NCBI RefSeq assembly: GCF_013410945.1
Contig: NZ_JACCCH010000001.1
Location: forward strand, 806,001-870,000
DNA: 64,000 nucleotides
From: Leifsonia sp. AK011
Lineage (GTDB): Bacteria > Actinomycetota > Actinomycetes > Actinomycetales > Microbacteriaceae
Direction of reading: 5' to 3'
Shown piece after piece: positions 20,576-30,013 of the stretch (positions within the stretch are counted from its first letter, which is position 1; each line of letters starts with the position of its first letter). Both the position numbers and the translations under genes were made by a program. The notes under the pieces were generated by a model. That model saw only the letters and a program-made list of their open reading frames with translations, searched no databases and had not been told where the DNA came from.

Positions 20576-20692
20576 ATGAAGGTAAACCCCAGCGTCAAGC
20601 CGATCTGTGACCACTGCCGCGTCATCCGCCGCAACGGCCGCGTCATGGTGATCTGCAAGTCGAACCCGCGTCACAAGCAACGCCAGGGTTGA
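20576..20692 (+). CDS. rpmJ: 50S ribosomal protein L36 (zinc form)
   Basis: 38 residues: [19 protein letters not shown] then [19 protein letters not shown]. Cys11, Cys14, Cys27 and His33 form the zinc ribbon, so this is the C+ (zinc-dependent) paralogue. AAAGGAACG precedes ATG 20576. It is too short for most gene finders. It lies 68 bases after infA and is followed by a strong hairpin. Confidence 0.97.
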   Translation: MKVNPSVKPICDHCRVIRRNGRVMVICKSNPRHKQRQG

Positions 20693-20830
20693 TCGCGAGC
20701 GACGCCCACAGCGTCGCTCCGATCAAGGCTGAGGAGCGGCCCCTGCCGGGGCCGCGTCTCGAAGCCCAAGCACCACGAACTTCCAACTGAATAAAGAACC
20801 GCACCGCCAGATCCCGCTCCCAGGAGCGGG
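20691..20830 (+). promoter_or_regulatory. Hairpin-rich leader between rpmJ and rpsM
   Basis: Hairpin 1: GATCG plus GAGCGACGC (20691-20705) pairs with GCGTCGCTC plus CGATC (20711-20724). Hairpin 2: GCGGCCCC/GGGGCCGC at 20736-20755. Hairpin 3: CCCGCTCC/GGAGCGGG at 20813-20830. The 209-base spacer has no gene. Hairpin 1 could be a terminator or attenuator, although no T-run follows. Confidence 0.45.
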
Positions 20831-20901
20831 GGACACCCCGGGTTGGAGGCCCGAGCACCGGCGGTGCACCACACCTCCACTCACTCACAGGAGAAGCCAC
20901 C

Positions 20902-21276
20902 ATGGCACGTCTAGCCGGCGTCGACATCCCGCGCGACAAGCGCGTTGAGGTCGCACTGACTTACATCTACGGTGTTGGCCGCACGAGGGCACTCAAGACC
21001 CTCGCCGACACTGGCATCAGCGGAGAGATCCGCGTCAAGGATCTGACCGACGACCAGCTCATCGCACTCCGCGACTACGTCGAGCTGAACTTCAAGGTCG
21101 AGGGTGACCTGCGCCGCGAGGTCGCTGCTGACATCCGCCGCAAGGTCGAGATCGGTTCGTACCAGGGCATCCGTCACCGCAAGGGACTGCCCGTGCACGG
21201 ACAGCGCACGAAGACCAACGCTCGTACCCGCAAGGGCCCGAAGCGCACCGTTGCAGGCAAGAAGAAGGCCCGATAG
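20902..21276 (+). CDS. rpsM: 30S ribosomal protein S13
   Basis: 124 residues, normal. [30 protein letters not shown] (H2TH region) and the C-terminal [30 protein letters not shown] tail that contacts P-site tRNA are diagnostic. CAGGAGAAGCC precedes the ATG. Confidence 0.98.
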   Translation: MARLAGVDIPRDKRVEVALTYIYGVGRTRALKTLADTGISGEIRVKDLTDDQLIALRDYVELNFKVEGDLRREVAADIRRKVEIGSYQGIRHRKGLPVHGQRTKTNARTRKGPKRTVAGKKKAR

Positions 21277-21326
21277 TCGCTGGGTTAACCCCAACGGCGT
21301 CGCCATACAGGTTTTAGGAGAACACC

Positions 21327-21725
21327 ATGGCAGCACCAAAGTCGGCCGTTCGTAAGCCGCGCAAGAAGGAAAAGAAGAACATCGCGTTGGGTCAGGCCCA
21401 CATCAAGTCGACGTTCAACAACACGATCGTGACGATCACCGACCCCACCGGGGCCGTCATCAGCTGGGCTTCGTCCGGCACCGTCGGCTTTAAGGGTTCG
21501 CGCAAGTCGACCCCGTTCGCGGCCCAGCTCTCGGCTGAGTCCGCTGCCCGCCAGGCGCAGGAGCACGGCCTGAAGAAGGTCGACGTCTTCGTCAAGGGTC
21601 CGGGCTCCGGTCGCGAGACCGCGATCCGTTCGCTCCAGGCCGCTGGCCTCGAGGTCGGCTCGATCAACGACGTGACCCCGCAGGCGCACAACGGATGCCG
21701 CCCGCCCAAGAGGCGCCGCGTCTAA
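21327..21725 (+). CDS. rpsK: 30S ribosomal protein S11
   Basis: 132 residues. [27 protein letters not shown] and the end [19 protein letters not shown] are invariant S11, a platform protein near the E site. It begins 50 bases after rpsM with AGGAGAACACC upstream. rpsD is not between rpsK and rpoA. Confidence 0.98.
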   Translation: MAAPKSAVRKPRKKEKKNIALGQAHIKSTFNNTIVTITDPTGAVISWASSGTVGFKGSRKSTPFAAQLSAESAARQAQEHGLKKVDVFVKGPGSGRETAIRSLQAAGLEVGSINDVTPQAHNGCRPPKRRRV

Positions 21726-21730
21726 GTTCC

Positions 21731-21774
21731 ACCAGCTTCAAGCCGACGGGGGCCCAGCCCCCGTCGGCGCTGGT
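21731..21774 (+). terminator. Strong hairpin between rpsK and rpoA
   Basis: A perfect 12-bp stem (21742-21753 with 21757-21768) with a 3-base loop is enclosed by ACCAGC/GCTGGT. A second small hairpin, AGGTGTC/GACACCT, lies at 21850-21871, 18 bases before rpoA. Neither has a T-run, so partial attenuation is more likely than full termination. Confidence 0.45.
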
Positions 21775-21889
21775 GTCGTTGAGATGTTCCATCGATACGG
21801 CTCCGGCAGACAACTCAACAGACCGACGGGCCAGCCACTCGTCGAACCCAGGTGTCAAATAGCGGACACCTAGCCGAAAGGATTCACCA

Positions 21890-22885
21890 GTGCTCATTGC
21901 ACAGCGCCCCACCCTTGCTGAAGAGAACATCTCCGAGTTCCGTTCACGGTTCGTGATCGAGCCCCTCGAGCCCGGCTTCGGCTACACGCTCGGCAACTCG
22001 CTGCGTCGTACCCTCCTGTCGTCGATCCCCGGTGCTGCGGTTACGAGCATCCGTATCGACGGTGTTCAGCACGAGTTCAGCACCGTTCCCGGTGTCAAGG
22101 AGGATGTCACCGAGATCATCCTGAACATCAAGAACCTGGTCGTCTCGAGCGAGCACGACGAGCCCATCACCGCGTACCTGCGCAAGCAGGGTGCTGGCGA
22201 GGTCACGGCAGCCGACATCTCGGCTCCCGCCGGTGTGGAGATCCACAACCCCGAGCTCGTCATCGCCACGCTCAACGAGAAGGCCAAGTTCGAGCTCGAA
22301 CTGACCATCGAGCGTGGACGTGGTTACGTCTCCGCGACGCAGAACCGCAGCGAGTTCAGCGAGGCCGGCCAGATCCCGATCGACTCGATCTACTCGCCCG
22401 TCCTCAAGGTGACCTACCGCGTCGAGGCGACTCGCGCCGGTGAGCGCACCGACTTCGACCGCCTGGTCGTGGATGTCGAGACCAAGTCCGCCATCACGCC
22501 GCGCGACGCCGTCGCGTCCGCCGGTCGCACGCTCACTGAGCTGTTCGGTCTGGCTCGCGAGCTCAACGTTGCTGCAGAGGGCATCGAGATCGGCCCGGCG
22601 CCCGTCGACGCGGTGCTCTCGAGCGAGCTGAGCATGCCGATCGAGGACCTCGACCTGTCTGTGCGCAGCTACAACTGCCTCAAGCGCGAGGGCATCAACA
22701 CCGTGAGTGAGCTCGTCGCCCTGTCGGAGACGCAGCTCATGAACATCCGCAACTTCGGACAGAAGTCGGTCGATGAGGTCAAGGACAAGCTGGTCGAGAT
22801 GGGTCTGTCCCTCAAGGACAGCGTGCCCGGCTTCGACGGCGCCCACTTCTACGGCGGCTACGACGACGACGAGACCAACGCCTAG
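21890..22885 (+). CDS. rpoA: RNA polymerase alpha subunit
   Basis: 331 residues from GTG 21890. The N-terminal dimerisation domain carries [29 protein letters not shown]. The C-terminal DNA- and activator-binding domain carries [39 protein letters not shown]. The flexible linker lies near residues 230-250. Placed as usual between rpsK and rplQ, separated from rpsK by 164 bases with hairpins. Confidence 0.98.
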   Translation: MLIAQRPTLAEENISEFRSRFVIEPLEPGFGYTLGNSLRRTLLSSIPGAAVTSIRIDGVQHEFSTVPGVKEDVTEIILNIKNLVVSSEHDEPITAYLRKQGAGEVTAADISAPAGVEIHNPELVIATLNEKAKFELELTIERGRGYVSATQNRSEFSEAGQIPIDSIYSPVLKVTYRVEATRAGERTDFDRLVVDVETKSAITPRDAVASAGRTLTELFGLARELNVAAEGIEIGPAPVDAVLSSELSMPIEDLDLSVRSYNCLKREGINTVSELVALSETQLMNIRNFGQKSVDEVKDKLVEMGLSLKDSVPGFDGAHFYGGYDDDETNA

Positions 22886-22925
22886 GCCCGCGCCGCAGCG
22901 TATTTAGTACTGGAGAAACGACACC

Positions 22926-23498
22926 ATGCCTACACCCACCAAGGGACCCCGCCTCGGCGGAGGGCCGGCCCACGAGCGCCTGCTGCTCGCGAACCTCGCC
23001 GCTGCCCTGTTCACCCACAAGAGCATCAAGACGACCGAGACGAAGGCCAAGCGCCTCCGCCCCGTCGCCGAGCGGCTCATCACGTTCGCCAAGCGCGGCG
23101 ACCTGCACGCGCGTCGCCGCGTGCTCGCCGTGATCGGCGACAAGACGGTCGTGCACGAGCTCTTCACGGAGATCGCGCCGCTCGTCGAGCACCGCGAGGG
23201 TGGCTACACCCGCATCACCAAGCTCGGCTTCCGTAAGGGCGACAACGCCCCCATGGTCCAGATCGAGCTCGTTCTCGAGCCCGTCAAGCCGAAGGCGAAG
23301 AGCAGCAAGGTCTCCACCAAGGCTGCCCCCGTCGTCGAGGCACCGGTCGACGAGCCTGTCGAGGACGAGGCCGCCGACGGGTCCGCAGCCGAGGTCGAGG
23401 AGTCCACTCCCGACGTCGAGAACGAGACGGTCGCCGACGAGGTTGCTGACGCTGACGCTGAGGTCGAGGCAGAGACGCCCGCCGAGGACGCCAAGTAG
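22926..23498 (+). CDS. rplQ: 50S ribosomal protein L17 with acidic C-terminal tail
   Basis: 190 residues, against about 120-130. The L17 core ([29 protein letters not shown] to [17 protein letters not shown]) ends near residue 122. The rest is a Glu/Asp/Ala/Val-rich tail, strongly acidic, opposite in charge to the L15 tail. L17 lies at the tunnel exit. A terminator follows, ending the alpha operon. Confidence 0.96.
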   Translation: MPTPTKGPRLGGGPAHERLLLANLAAALFTHKSIKTTETKAKRLRPVAERLITFAKRGDLHARRRVLAVIGDKTVVHELFTEIAPLVEHREGGYTRITKLGFRKGDNAPMVQIELVLEPVKPKAKSSKVSTKAAPVVEAPVDEPVEDEAADGSAAEVEESTPDVENETVADEVADADAEVEAETPAEDAK

Positions 23499-23522
23499 CG
23501 CCACGCACGACAAGCATCACCG

Positions 23523-23549
23523 GGAACCCCGCCCTCGTGGCGGGGTTCC
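23523..23549 (+). terminator. Alpha operon terminator
   Basis: GGAACCCCGCC (23523-23533) pairs perfectly with GGCGGGGTTCC (23539-23549) with a CTCGT loop. TGCGTTAAG follows. It sits between rplQ and the converging acyltransferase gene, so it could serve both strands. Confidence 0.8.
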
Positions 23550-23562
23550 TGCGTTAAGCCGG

Positions 23563-25434
23563 TCAGATCGCGCGGTTCAGTGATGGCGTGTTGGCATCGT
23601 CGATTCGAGGGGGCAGTTCGGAGAGCCGCTGCAGTGCATCCGATACGGCGCCCACATAGATGCCGCCGCTGATCGGTCCGCCGGGGTGAACCTCGTCGCT
23701 CGCGAGTTCATCAATGCGCGGAGCGATCGCCGCGTGCCAATTGGCGAGTTCCACGTCGCGCTCGGCGCGGGCGAAGTCCTCGACGACCTTGTTGCCGATG
23801 GGGATCCAGTCGCGCGGCGCCTGGCCGTTCACGACGACGAGCAGGCGGTCAGGGCCGAGGATGTCGAGCACCTCCTCAAGGTCTTCGCGGTCCACGTCGC
23901 CGTTCGTGGCGAGACCGAGCACGAGGATGGGCCGCATGGTGCCGGAATCGACAGCAGCCTGCACAAGGCTCGGTGCCACGAACATGGAGCGCGAGACCTC
24001 GGCGTCGATGAGGATGCCGGGAAGCTTCTCCTGCAGCCACGGCGCTGCGGCGAGCATTACCGAGTCGCCGATCGCGTACACCTGATCACCCGTGAGCAGC
24101 TGCGCCGGCTCATCCGCCGCGCTCGGCGCGGTCCGCGTCTCGGCCGCCCTGGCAGCTGCGGCCGCGACGGCAGCCTGCCCCTCCGCGATGGCCCGCTGGG
24201 CCGAGCTCTCGCCCGGATCGAGGGTCGTCGCCGTGATGGTGAGGGCCGCAGCGAGTGCGATGGCCGAGCCGGCGACGAGCAGCCTCCCCGGGGGAACGAC
24301 GAAGGCACGGAAACCCACGCGTCGGATGGGCGTCTCGACGAAGCGGTAGGAGAGTGTCGCGGCGGTGGTCGTGATGACCAGCGCGCCCACGGGCACGATC
24401 CACCACGCGGCATCCTTCGCCACTGACGCCGTAAGTAGCACGAGCACCGGCCAGTGCCACAGGTAGAGCCCGTAGGAGCGCTCGCCGACCCAGCGCAGCG
24501 GGAGGATGTCGAGCCCCGCACCCAGCCAGGACCCGGCGCGCGTGGAACCGGTGATCGCCACCGCGGTGAGGACCGACACCGCGAGGAGCCCGCCTCGGGT
24601 GACCACGGGATCGTCGGCCGGCATGGTGACAGCGATGATCACGATGAGCCCAACGGCAAGGGCGCCAACGAGGGCCCAGAGCTGCGTGATCCACCGTCGT
24701 CCGGTGGGTGTAACGGAGGGCGTGAACCGGCCGACCAGGAGCATCGCGAGCCCGGCACCGATCGCCAGCCCGAAGGCATGGGTGTCGGTGCCGTAGTAGA
24801 CGCGAGTCGCGTCGCCGCTGGCGGGAGCGAGGAGCGCCATCGCAAGCGCGGATGCCACGGCCAGGGCGCCGATCACGGCGACGCGTGCCCACCGCCGGGG
24901 GAGCAGCAACAGGAGGAGGAACACCCCGGGCCACACGAGGTAGAACTGCTCCTCGACCGCGAGTGACCAGAGGTTCCTGAAGAGTTCGGGTGCTGTGCCG
25001 TCGAAGTAGTTGGTTCCCGCCGAGACGTACAGCCAGTTGCTGCTGAATGTCGCGGCGCCGAGTACCTGCCGCCCCAGCCCGACGAGGACGTCACCGCCGA
25101 CGAACAGGGCCCACGTGCCGCACGCGGCGACGACGATGGCGAGGGCGGGGAGGAGGCGACGCGCACGTCTGCCCCAGAAGGCGCGCAGGTTGATGCGACC
25201 GGTGGCATGGTGCTCGCGCAGCAGCAGCCCCGTAATGAGGAATCCGCTGATGACGAAGAAGACGTCGACACCGACGTAGCCGCCGACCGCAGCGCTCGGC
25301 ACGAAGTGGTAGACGATCACGGCGATGACCGCGATGGCACGAAGCCCGTCGAGACCGGCGAGGCGTACGCGAGGGAGCGACGCCGGGGTGCCCGGGGTCG
25401 CTGCAGTGCGAGGGAGGGAGGTCGTCGTGCTCAT
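23563..25434 (-). CDS. OafA/YrhL-like acyltransferase with C-terminal SGNH domain
   Basis: 623 residues from ATG 25434. The N-terminal half is an acyltransferase 3 membrane domain of about ten helices (RLAGLDGLRAIAVIAVIVYHF, FFVISGFLITGLLL). After the last helix near residue 415 comes an extracytoplasmic SGNH/GDSL-like domain with the nucleophile in YAIGDSVMLAA and the Asp/His pair in DEVHPGG near the C-terminus. Such proteins O-acetylate or succinylate cell-surface polysaccharides or peptidoglycan. The target here is unknown. It is inserted between the alpha operon and truA and divergent from truA; the two -10 elements overlap. An open frame continues upstream to 25485 but crosses the truA start. 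Confidence 0.87.
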   Translation of the reverse strand: MSTTTSLPRTAATPGTPASLPRVRLAGLDGLRAIAVIAVIVYHFVPSAAVGGYVGVDVFFVISGFLITGLLLREHHATGRINLRAFWGRRARRLLPALAIVVAACGTWALFVGGDVLVGLGRQVLGAATFSSNWLYVSAGTNYFDGTAPELFRNLWSLAVEEQFYLVWPGVFLLLLLLPRRWARVAVIGALAVASALAMALLAPASGDATRVYYGTDTHAFGLAIGAGLAMLLVGRFTPSVTPTGRRWITQLWALVGALAVGLIVIIAVTMPADDPVVTRGGLLAVSVLTAVAITGSTRAGSWLGAGLDILPLRWVGERSYGLYLWHWPVLVLLTASVAKDAAWWIVPVGALVITTTAATLSYRFVETPIRRVGFRAFVVPPGRLLVAGSAIALAAALTITATTLDPGESSAQRAIAEGQAAVAAAAARAAETRTAPSAADEPAQLLTGDQVYAIGDSVMLAAAPWLQEKLPGILIDAEVSRSMFVAPSLVQAAVDSGTMRPILVLGLATNGDVDREDLEEVLDILGPDRLLVVVNGQAPRDWIPIGNKVVEDFARAERDVELANWHAAIAPRIDELASDEVHPGGPISGGIYVGAVSDALQRLSELPPRIDDANTPSLNRAI

Positions 25435-25450
25435 GGTCGTGGCCGCACCA

Positions 25451-25460
25451 AGACTACGCT
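25451..25460. promoter_or_regulatory. Overlapping divergent -10 elements (acyltransferase / truA)
   Basis: On plus, TACGCT (25455-25460) is 8 bases before the truA GTG. On minus, TAGTCT (25456-25451) precedes the acyltransferase ATG by 16 bases. The two hexamers share the central TA, so polymerase can serve only one at a time. Confidence 0.45.
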
Positions 25461-25468
25461 GGGCAACC

Positions 25469-26368
25469 GTGACGGACGAGCCCACTCAGCGCCTGCGGCT
25501 GGACCTCGCCTACGACGGCACGAAGTTCGCCGGATGGGCGCGGCAGCCGACCCTGCGGACCGTGCAGGGCGTGCTCGAGGAGGCGCTGGCAACGGTCTTC
25601 CAGCGGGATGGCGAGCCCCCGCTGCTCACGGTCGCCGGTCGAACGGATGCCGGAGTTCACGCCACCGGACAGGTGGCCCACCTCGATCTCGGTCCGAGCC
25701 AGATCGAGCGCCTGTCGAAGCCCCACGGCGGTAGGCCAGCGCCCGAGCCTGCTGCGGCCCTCGCCAGACGGCTGAACGGGATTGCGGGCCTCTCCTCGGA
25801 TGTCGTCGTGCGGTCGGCATCCTTCGCCGCGCCAGGATTCGACGCGCGCTTCTCGCCCATCTGGCGCCGCTACGAGTACCGCATCGCGGATGCCGCGGCC
25901 GAGCGCAATCCGCTTCATCGGCTCTTCACGACCTGGTACCCGTCGGAGCTCGACGTCGACGCGATGAACACCGCGGCCCGGGAACTCCTCGGCCTCCACG
26001 ACTGGGCGGCCTACTGCCGTCCGCGCGAGGGAGCGACAACAATCCGCGAACTTCAGGACTTCCGCTGGTCGCGGGGTCCCGACGGTGTCATAACCGCGTA
26101 TCTCCAGGCTGACGCGTTCTGTCACAGCATGGTCCGCGCGCTGGTGGGGGCCGGTGTCGCGATCGGTGAGGGGAGGCTCCCCGATGGAAGGATGCTCGGC
26201 ATCCGCGAGGAGGCCGAGCGCACGAGCGAGTTCAAGGTGATGCCAGCACAGGGACTCACCCTCGTGGAGGTCGGCTACCCGCCCGACGAGGAGCTGGAGG
26301 CACGGGCATCCCAGACCCGCGCTCGCCGGGACGACGATCAGGTTGACCGGTCACCCCGCTTAACCTAA
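25469..26368 (+). CDS. truA: tRNA pseudouridine(38-40) synthase
   Basis: 299 residues from GTG 25469. It makes pseudouridine in the tRNA anticodon stem-loop. The catalytic Asp60 is in [34 protein letters not shown] and [20 protein letters not shown] are the other family motifs. The open frame extends upstream but with no homology, and a -10 at 25455-25460 suggests a leaderless start. truA near rplQ and rplM is a conserved bacterial neighbourhood. Confidence 0.96.
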   Translation: MTDEPTQRLRLDLAYDGTKFAGWARQPTLRTVQGVLEEALATVFQRDGEPPLLTVAGRTDAGVHATGQVAHLDLGPSQIERLSKPHGGRPAPEPAAALARRLNGIAGLSSDVVVRSASFAAPGFDARFSPIWRRYEYRIADAAAERNPLHRLFTTWYPSELDVDAMNTAARELLGLHDWAAYCRPREGATTIRELQDFRWSRGPDGVITAYLQADAFCHSMVRALVGAGVAIGEGRLPDGRMLGIREEAERTSEFKVMPAQGLTLVEVGYPPDEELEARASQTRARRDDDQVDRSPRLT

Positions 26369-26371
26369 GCT
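26343..26371 (+). promoter_or_regulatory. rplM promoter
   Basis: TTGACC (26343-26348) and TAAGCT (26366-26371) are 17 bases apart, overlapping the end of truA. The leader of about 135 bases holds a hairpin at 26427-26460 (GGGG..TTCC..ACTC with GAGT..GGAA..CCCC). Confidence 0.7.
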
Positions 26372-26513
26372 TGACCCTTGGTGTCTTGCGGCTCTGCCGC
26401 TCGCGCCCGATCATGAGCCCTCCACCGGGGCGTTCCTCACTCATCGAGTCGGAACTCCCCACCGGAGCGGGATTCACGAACACCTCACTCGATCAACGGA
26501 AAGCAGCACTACT

Positions 26514-26960
26514 GTGACGCGTACCTATTCACCCAAGCCCGAAGACGCACAGCGGGAGTGGGTCATCATCGACGCGACCGACATCGTTCTCGGTCGCCTC
26601 GCCAGCCACGCTGCCACGCTCCTGCGCGGCAAGCACAAGCCGACCTTTGCTCCGCACATGGACATGGGCGACTTCGTCATCATCATCAACGCCGAGAAGG
26701 TTGCCCTCACCGGCTCCAAGCTGGCGCAGAAGAAGGCGTACCGTCACTCGGGTTACCCGGGCGGCCTCACCGCCACCACGTACTCCGAGCTCCTCGAGAA
26801 GCACCCCACGCGCGCCGTTGAGAAGGCCATCCGTGGAATGCTCCCCAAGAACTCGATCGGCCGGGCCCAGCTGACCAAGCTGAAGGTCTACGCGGGTGCT
26901 GAGCACCCCCACGCTGCACAGCAGCCGAAGCCGTACACCCTCACCCAGGTCGCTCAGTAG
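26514..26960 (+). CDS. rplM: 50S ribosomal protein L13
   Basis: 148 residues from GTG 26514. [30 protein letters not shown] and [13 protein letters not shown] are typical of L13, an early assembly protein. GGAAAGCAG precedes the start. First gene of rplM-rpsI-glmM. Confidence 0.97.
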   Translation: MTRTYSPKPEDAQREWVIIDATDIVLGRLASHAATLLRGKHKPTFAPHMDMGDFVIIINAEKVALTGSKLAQKKAYRHSGYPGGLTATTYSELLEKHPTRAVEKAIRGMLPKNSIGRAQLTKLKVYAGAEHPHAAQQPKPYTLTQVAQ

Positions 26961-26989
26961 CGCCAGCGAAACCCAAAGGACTTATTACA

Positions 26990-27490
26990 GTGGCCAGCAT
27001 TCAGGATTCCATCTCCGAGAACTCAGCTGAGATCGTCGGCGACAGCTTCACGACCGAGACCCCAGCCTCTGAGGCACCCAAGGCGCCGCGCGCAGTGCTC
27101 AACGTGCCCGGCGCAGCCGTCGGTCGTCGCAAGGAGGCGATCGCGCGCGTGCGCATCGTCCCCGGTACCGGCAAGGCGACCGTCAACGGTCGCGAGCTCG
27201 CCGAGTACTTCCCCAACAAGCTGCACCAGCAGCTCATCAACGACCCGTTCAAGGTCCTCGACCTGCTCGGTGCGTACGACGTGACCGCGCGCATCACCGG
27301 TGGTGGCCCCTCGGGCCAGGCCGGCGCACTGCGTCTCGCGATCGCCCGCTCGCTCAACGAGATCGACCGCGACAACAACCGTGCACCGCTCAAGAAGGCG
27401 GGCTTCCTCACTCGTGACGCACGCGTCATCGAGCGCAAGAAGGCCGGTCTCAAGAAGGCCCGCAAGGCGTCGCAGTTCTCGAAGCGCTAA
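26990..27490 (+). CDS. rpsI: 30S ribosomal protein S9, N-terminally extended
   Basis: 166 residues from GTG 26990, against about 130. The S9 core starts near residue 40 ([31 protein letters not shown]) and ends with the conserved QFSKR tail that contacts P-site tRNA. The 39-residue N-terminal extension is acidic and Ser/Thr/Ala rich. AAAGGACTT precedes the start. Confidence 0.97.
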   Translation: MASIQDSISENSAEIVGDSFTTETPASEAPKAPRAVLNVPGAAVGRRKEAIARVRIVPGTGKATVNGRELAEYFPNKLHQQLINDPFKVLDLLGAYDVTARITGGGPSGQAGALRLAIARSLNEIDRDNNRAPLKKAGFLTRDARVIERKKAGLKKARKASQFSKR

Positions 27491-27506
27491 AGCTTCGCGG
27501 GCAATA

Positions 27507-28868
27507 ATGCCTCGTCTTTTCGGTACGGACGGGGTTCGCGGTCTCGCGAACTCCGACCTGACGGTCGAGCTTGCCCTGGGCCTTGCCCAGGCGGCTGCCG
27601 TCGTGCTCGGCAAGGGGCGGGTGGCCGATGGCCGCCGCGCCTCCGGCCGACGCCCGATCGCCGTCATCGCCAGGGACCCACGGGTCTCCGGAGAATTCCT
27701 CGCGGCCGCCGTGGCCGCAGGGCTCGCGAGTTCCGGCGTTGACGTGTACGACGCCGGCGTTGTGCCGACCCCGGCTGCGGCGTTCCTGGTGGGCGACTTC
27801 AAGGCCGACCTCGGCGTGATGATCTCGGCATCCCACAACGCGGCGCCCGACAACGGCATCAAGTTCTTCGCGACCGGCGGCACCAAGCTGCCCGACGAGG
27901 TCGAGGATCGCATCGAGGCTGCGCTCGCGGCCCCGAAGCTCGCACCGACCGGTGCCGATGTCGGTCGCATCCGACGGTTCTCGGATGCCGAGGACCGCTA
28001 CATCGTGCATCTGCTCTCGACTCTTCCGCACCGTCTCGATGGCCTCCACGTCGTGATCGACTGCGCCCACGGAGCTGCGGCGGGCGTGTCCCCACAGGTG
28101 TTCACGGATGCGGGCGCTCGCGTGACCGTGATCGGTGCAGACCCCGACGGCATCAACATCAATGACGGCGTCGGATCGACCTACCTCGAGCCGCTGCAGG
28201 CAGCAGTGGTGGCCCACGGTGCCGACCTCGGCATCGCCCACGATGGCGATGCAGACCGTTGCCTCGCCGTCGACGCCGAGGGCAACGTCGTCGACGGTGA
28301 CCAGATCATGGCGATCCTCGCCCTGTCGATGGCCGAGCGCGGGGTGCTCACCGATCGCACCCTCGTGGCCACGGTCATGAGCAACCTGGGCTTGCGGCGC
28401 GCGATGGCCGAGCACGACATCACGATGCTCGAGACGGCCGTCGGTGACCGGTATGTGCTCGAGGCCCTTGCTGAGCACGGGCTCAGCCTCGGTGGCGAGC
28501 AGTCCGGTCACGTCATCATGACGAAGTACGCCACCACGGGCGACGGCATCCTCACGGGGCTGCACCTGGCGGCCGAGCTGGCTCGCACGGGAAAGACGTT
28601 GCGGGAGCTGGCATCCGCGATGACCGTCTACCCGCAGGTGCTCATCAACGTGCGCGGTGTCGACCACCGCGCCCTCGGGTCCGACGAGGTGATCGCCGCG
28701 GCCGTGCAGGTCGCGACGGAGCGTCTGGGCGACTCCGGTCGAGTGCTGTTGCGGCCGTCGGGCACGGAGCCCATGGTGCGCGTCATGGTCGAGGCATCCG
28801 ATCAGTCCATCGCGGACGAGGTGGCTGGCGAGCTCGCCGAGATCGTGCGAGAGCGCCTCGCGCTGTAG
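27507..28868 (+). CDS. glmM: Phosphoglucosamine mutase
   Basis: 453 residues from ATG 27507. It interconverts glucosamine-6-phosphate and glucosamine-1-phosphate for UDP-GlcNAc and wall synthesis. The start [15 protein letters not shown], the phosphoserine loop [16 protein letters not shown] with Ser109, the metal site DGDADR and the phosphate-binding [12 protein letters not shown] are all present. It lies 16 bases after rpsI. glmS, the step before it, lies 1.1 kb on, but as a separate unit. Confidence 0.97.
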   Translation: MPRLFGTDGVRGLANSDLTVELALGLAQAAAVVLGKGRVADGRRASGRRPIAVIARDPRVSGEFLAAAVAAGLASSGVDVYDAGVVPTPAAAFLVGDFKADLGVMISASHNAAPDNGIKFFATGGTKLPDEVEDRIEAALAAPKLAPTGADVGRIRRFSDAEDRYIVHLLSTLPHRLDGLHVVIDCAHGAAAGVSPQVFTDAGARVTVIGADPDGININDGVGSTYLEPLQAAVVAHGADLGIAHDGDADRCLAVDAEGNVVDGDQIMAILALSMAERGVLTDRTLVATVMSNLGLRRAMAEHDITMLETAVGDRYVLEALAEHGLSLGGEQSGHVIMTKYATTGDGILTGLHLAAELARTGKTLRELASAMTVYPQVLINVRGVDHRALGSDEVIAAAVQVATERLGDSGRVLLRPSGTEPMVRVMVEASDQSIADEVAGELAEIVRERLAL

Positions 28869-28906
28869 GTCTCACGCCAACCCTCCCCTAGCGCGTGGCG
28901 CTGGCC

Positions 28907-28990
28907 GCCCCACTAACGCCGAGTGTTCCGATATGGCTGCCAAAACAGCCGAAATGGGAGCCATATCGGAACACTCGGCGAGAGTGGGGC
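28907..28990. repeat. Large palindrome, copy 1 of the TTCCGATATGGCT family
   Basis: A perfect 22-bp pair (28917-28938 with 28959-28980) has a 20-base loop. It is extended by GCCCCACT (28907-28914) and AGTGGGGC (28983-28990) after a 2-base mismatch. It lies between the convergent stops of glmM and coaA. No T-run follows on either strand. It shares the 19-base core TGTTCCGATATGGCTGCCA with 59831-59888. Confidence 0.85.
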
Positions 28991-29002
28991 GCGCGACAGG
29001 AA

Positions 29003-29947
29003 CTACTTGCGCAGGAGCACGCTGTGCACCGCGTGGTTGCTGCCCTTGCGCAGCACGAGTGAGGCCCTCGGGCGGGTCGGCAGGATGTTCTCCACGAGGT
29101 TCGGCTCGTTGATGGATGCCCAGATCTGGGCAGCACGGGCGCGTGCTTCTTCCTCGGTCAGCGACGCGAACCGGTGGAAGAACGACAGGGGGTTGGAGAA
29201 CGCGCCCCGCTGCAGGGAGAGGAAGCGTTCCTCGTACCACTTCTCTATGTCGCTCGTGCGGGCATCCACGTAGATGCTGAAGTCGAACAGGTCGCTCACG
29301 GCGAGGTGGCGCCCGGGTGCGGCGGGCTGGAGCACGTTGAGGCCCTCGACGATGAGCACGTCGGGGGAGTTCACGGTGACCTCGGCGTCCGGGACGATGT
29401 CGTACGCGAGGTGGGAGTAGAAGGGCGCCTTGACGTCGCTTTCGCCGGCCTTCACGCGACTGACGAAGCGCAAGAGTGCCCGCCGGTCGTAGGACTCCGG
29501 GAAGCCCTTGCGCTCCATGAGTCCACGGCGCTCCAGCTCGGCATTGGGGTAGAGGAAGCCGTCGGTAGTGACGAGTTCGACTCGGGGAGTGCCCTCCCAT
29601 CGCGCAAGGAGCTCGCGGAGAAGCCTCGCGACCGTCGACTTGCCCACCGCAACCGAGCCGGCGATGCCGATGACGAACGGTGTGCGCCGCGAGGAGGCAC
29701 CGAGGAACGTCGTCGTCACGTCGTGCAGCTGCTGCGCGCCCTCCGCATAGAGATTGAGTAGCCGCGACAGCGGGAGGTAGACCTCCTCCACCTCGACGAG
29801 GTCGAGCTGGTCGCCCAGGCCACGGAGTTCGACGATCTCCGTCTGGGTGAGCGTGGTCTGCATGCGGGGCGCGAGCGCCGACCATTCCGCGCGGTCGATC
29901 TCGAGGAAGGGGGAGAGGTGGCCGCTGGGTGCGGAGGGCTCAGACAT
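29003..29947 (-). CDS. coaA: Type I pantothenate kinase
   Basis: 314 residues from ATG 29947. It phosphorylates pantothenate, the first and regulated step of coenzyme A synthesis. The P-loop GSVAVGKST is at residues 97-105; [28 protein letters not shown] and [10 protein letters not shown] are family motifs. The open frame extends upstream to 30316 but only into the divergent glmS. A -10 TAGGAT 7 bases upstream suggests a leaderless mRNA. Confidence 0.97.
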   Translation of the reverse strand: MSEPSAPSGHLSPFLEIDRAEWSALAPRMQTTLTQTEIVELRGLGDQLDLVEVEEVYLPLSRLLNLYAEGAQQLHDVTTTFLGASSRRTPFVIGIAGSVAVGKSTVARLLRELLARWEGTPRVELVTTDGFLYPNAELERRGLMERKGFPESYDRRALLRFVSRVKAGESDVKAPFYSHLAYDIVPDAEVTVNSPDVLIVEGLNVLQPAAPGRHLAVSDLFDFSIYVDARTSDIEKWYEERFLSLQRGAFSNPLSFFHRFASLTEEEARARAAQIWASINEPNLVENILPTRPRASLVLRKGSNHAVHSVLLRK

Positions 29948-29954
29948 CGGCCCA

Positions 29955-29960
29955 ATCCTA
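29955..29960 (-). promoter_or_regulatory. -10 element of coaA
   Basis: TAGGAT on the minus strand is 7 bases before the coaA ATG, the spacing for a leaderless transcript. Confidence 0.5.
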
Positions 29961-30000
29961 GTGACAGGCCTCCACGCAGGGTTCTTCGCCGTGCGAGAAC

Positions 30001-30006
30001 TACAAT
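30001..30006 (+). promoter_or_regulatory. -10 element of glmS
   Basis: TACAAT is 7 bases before the glmS ATG, leaving no room for an untranslated leader or a glmS-type ribozyme. coaA and glmS share a 66-base divergent spacer. Confidence 0.55.
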
Positions 30007-30013
30007 CGACCCC

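Noticed and set aside
29918-30013. glmS ribozyme or leader riboswitch before glmS
   Set aside because: A TACAAT -10 ends 7 bases before the ATG, so there is no leader to hold one.
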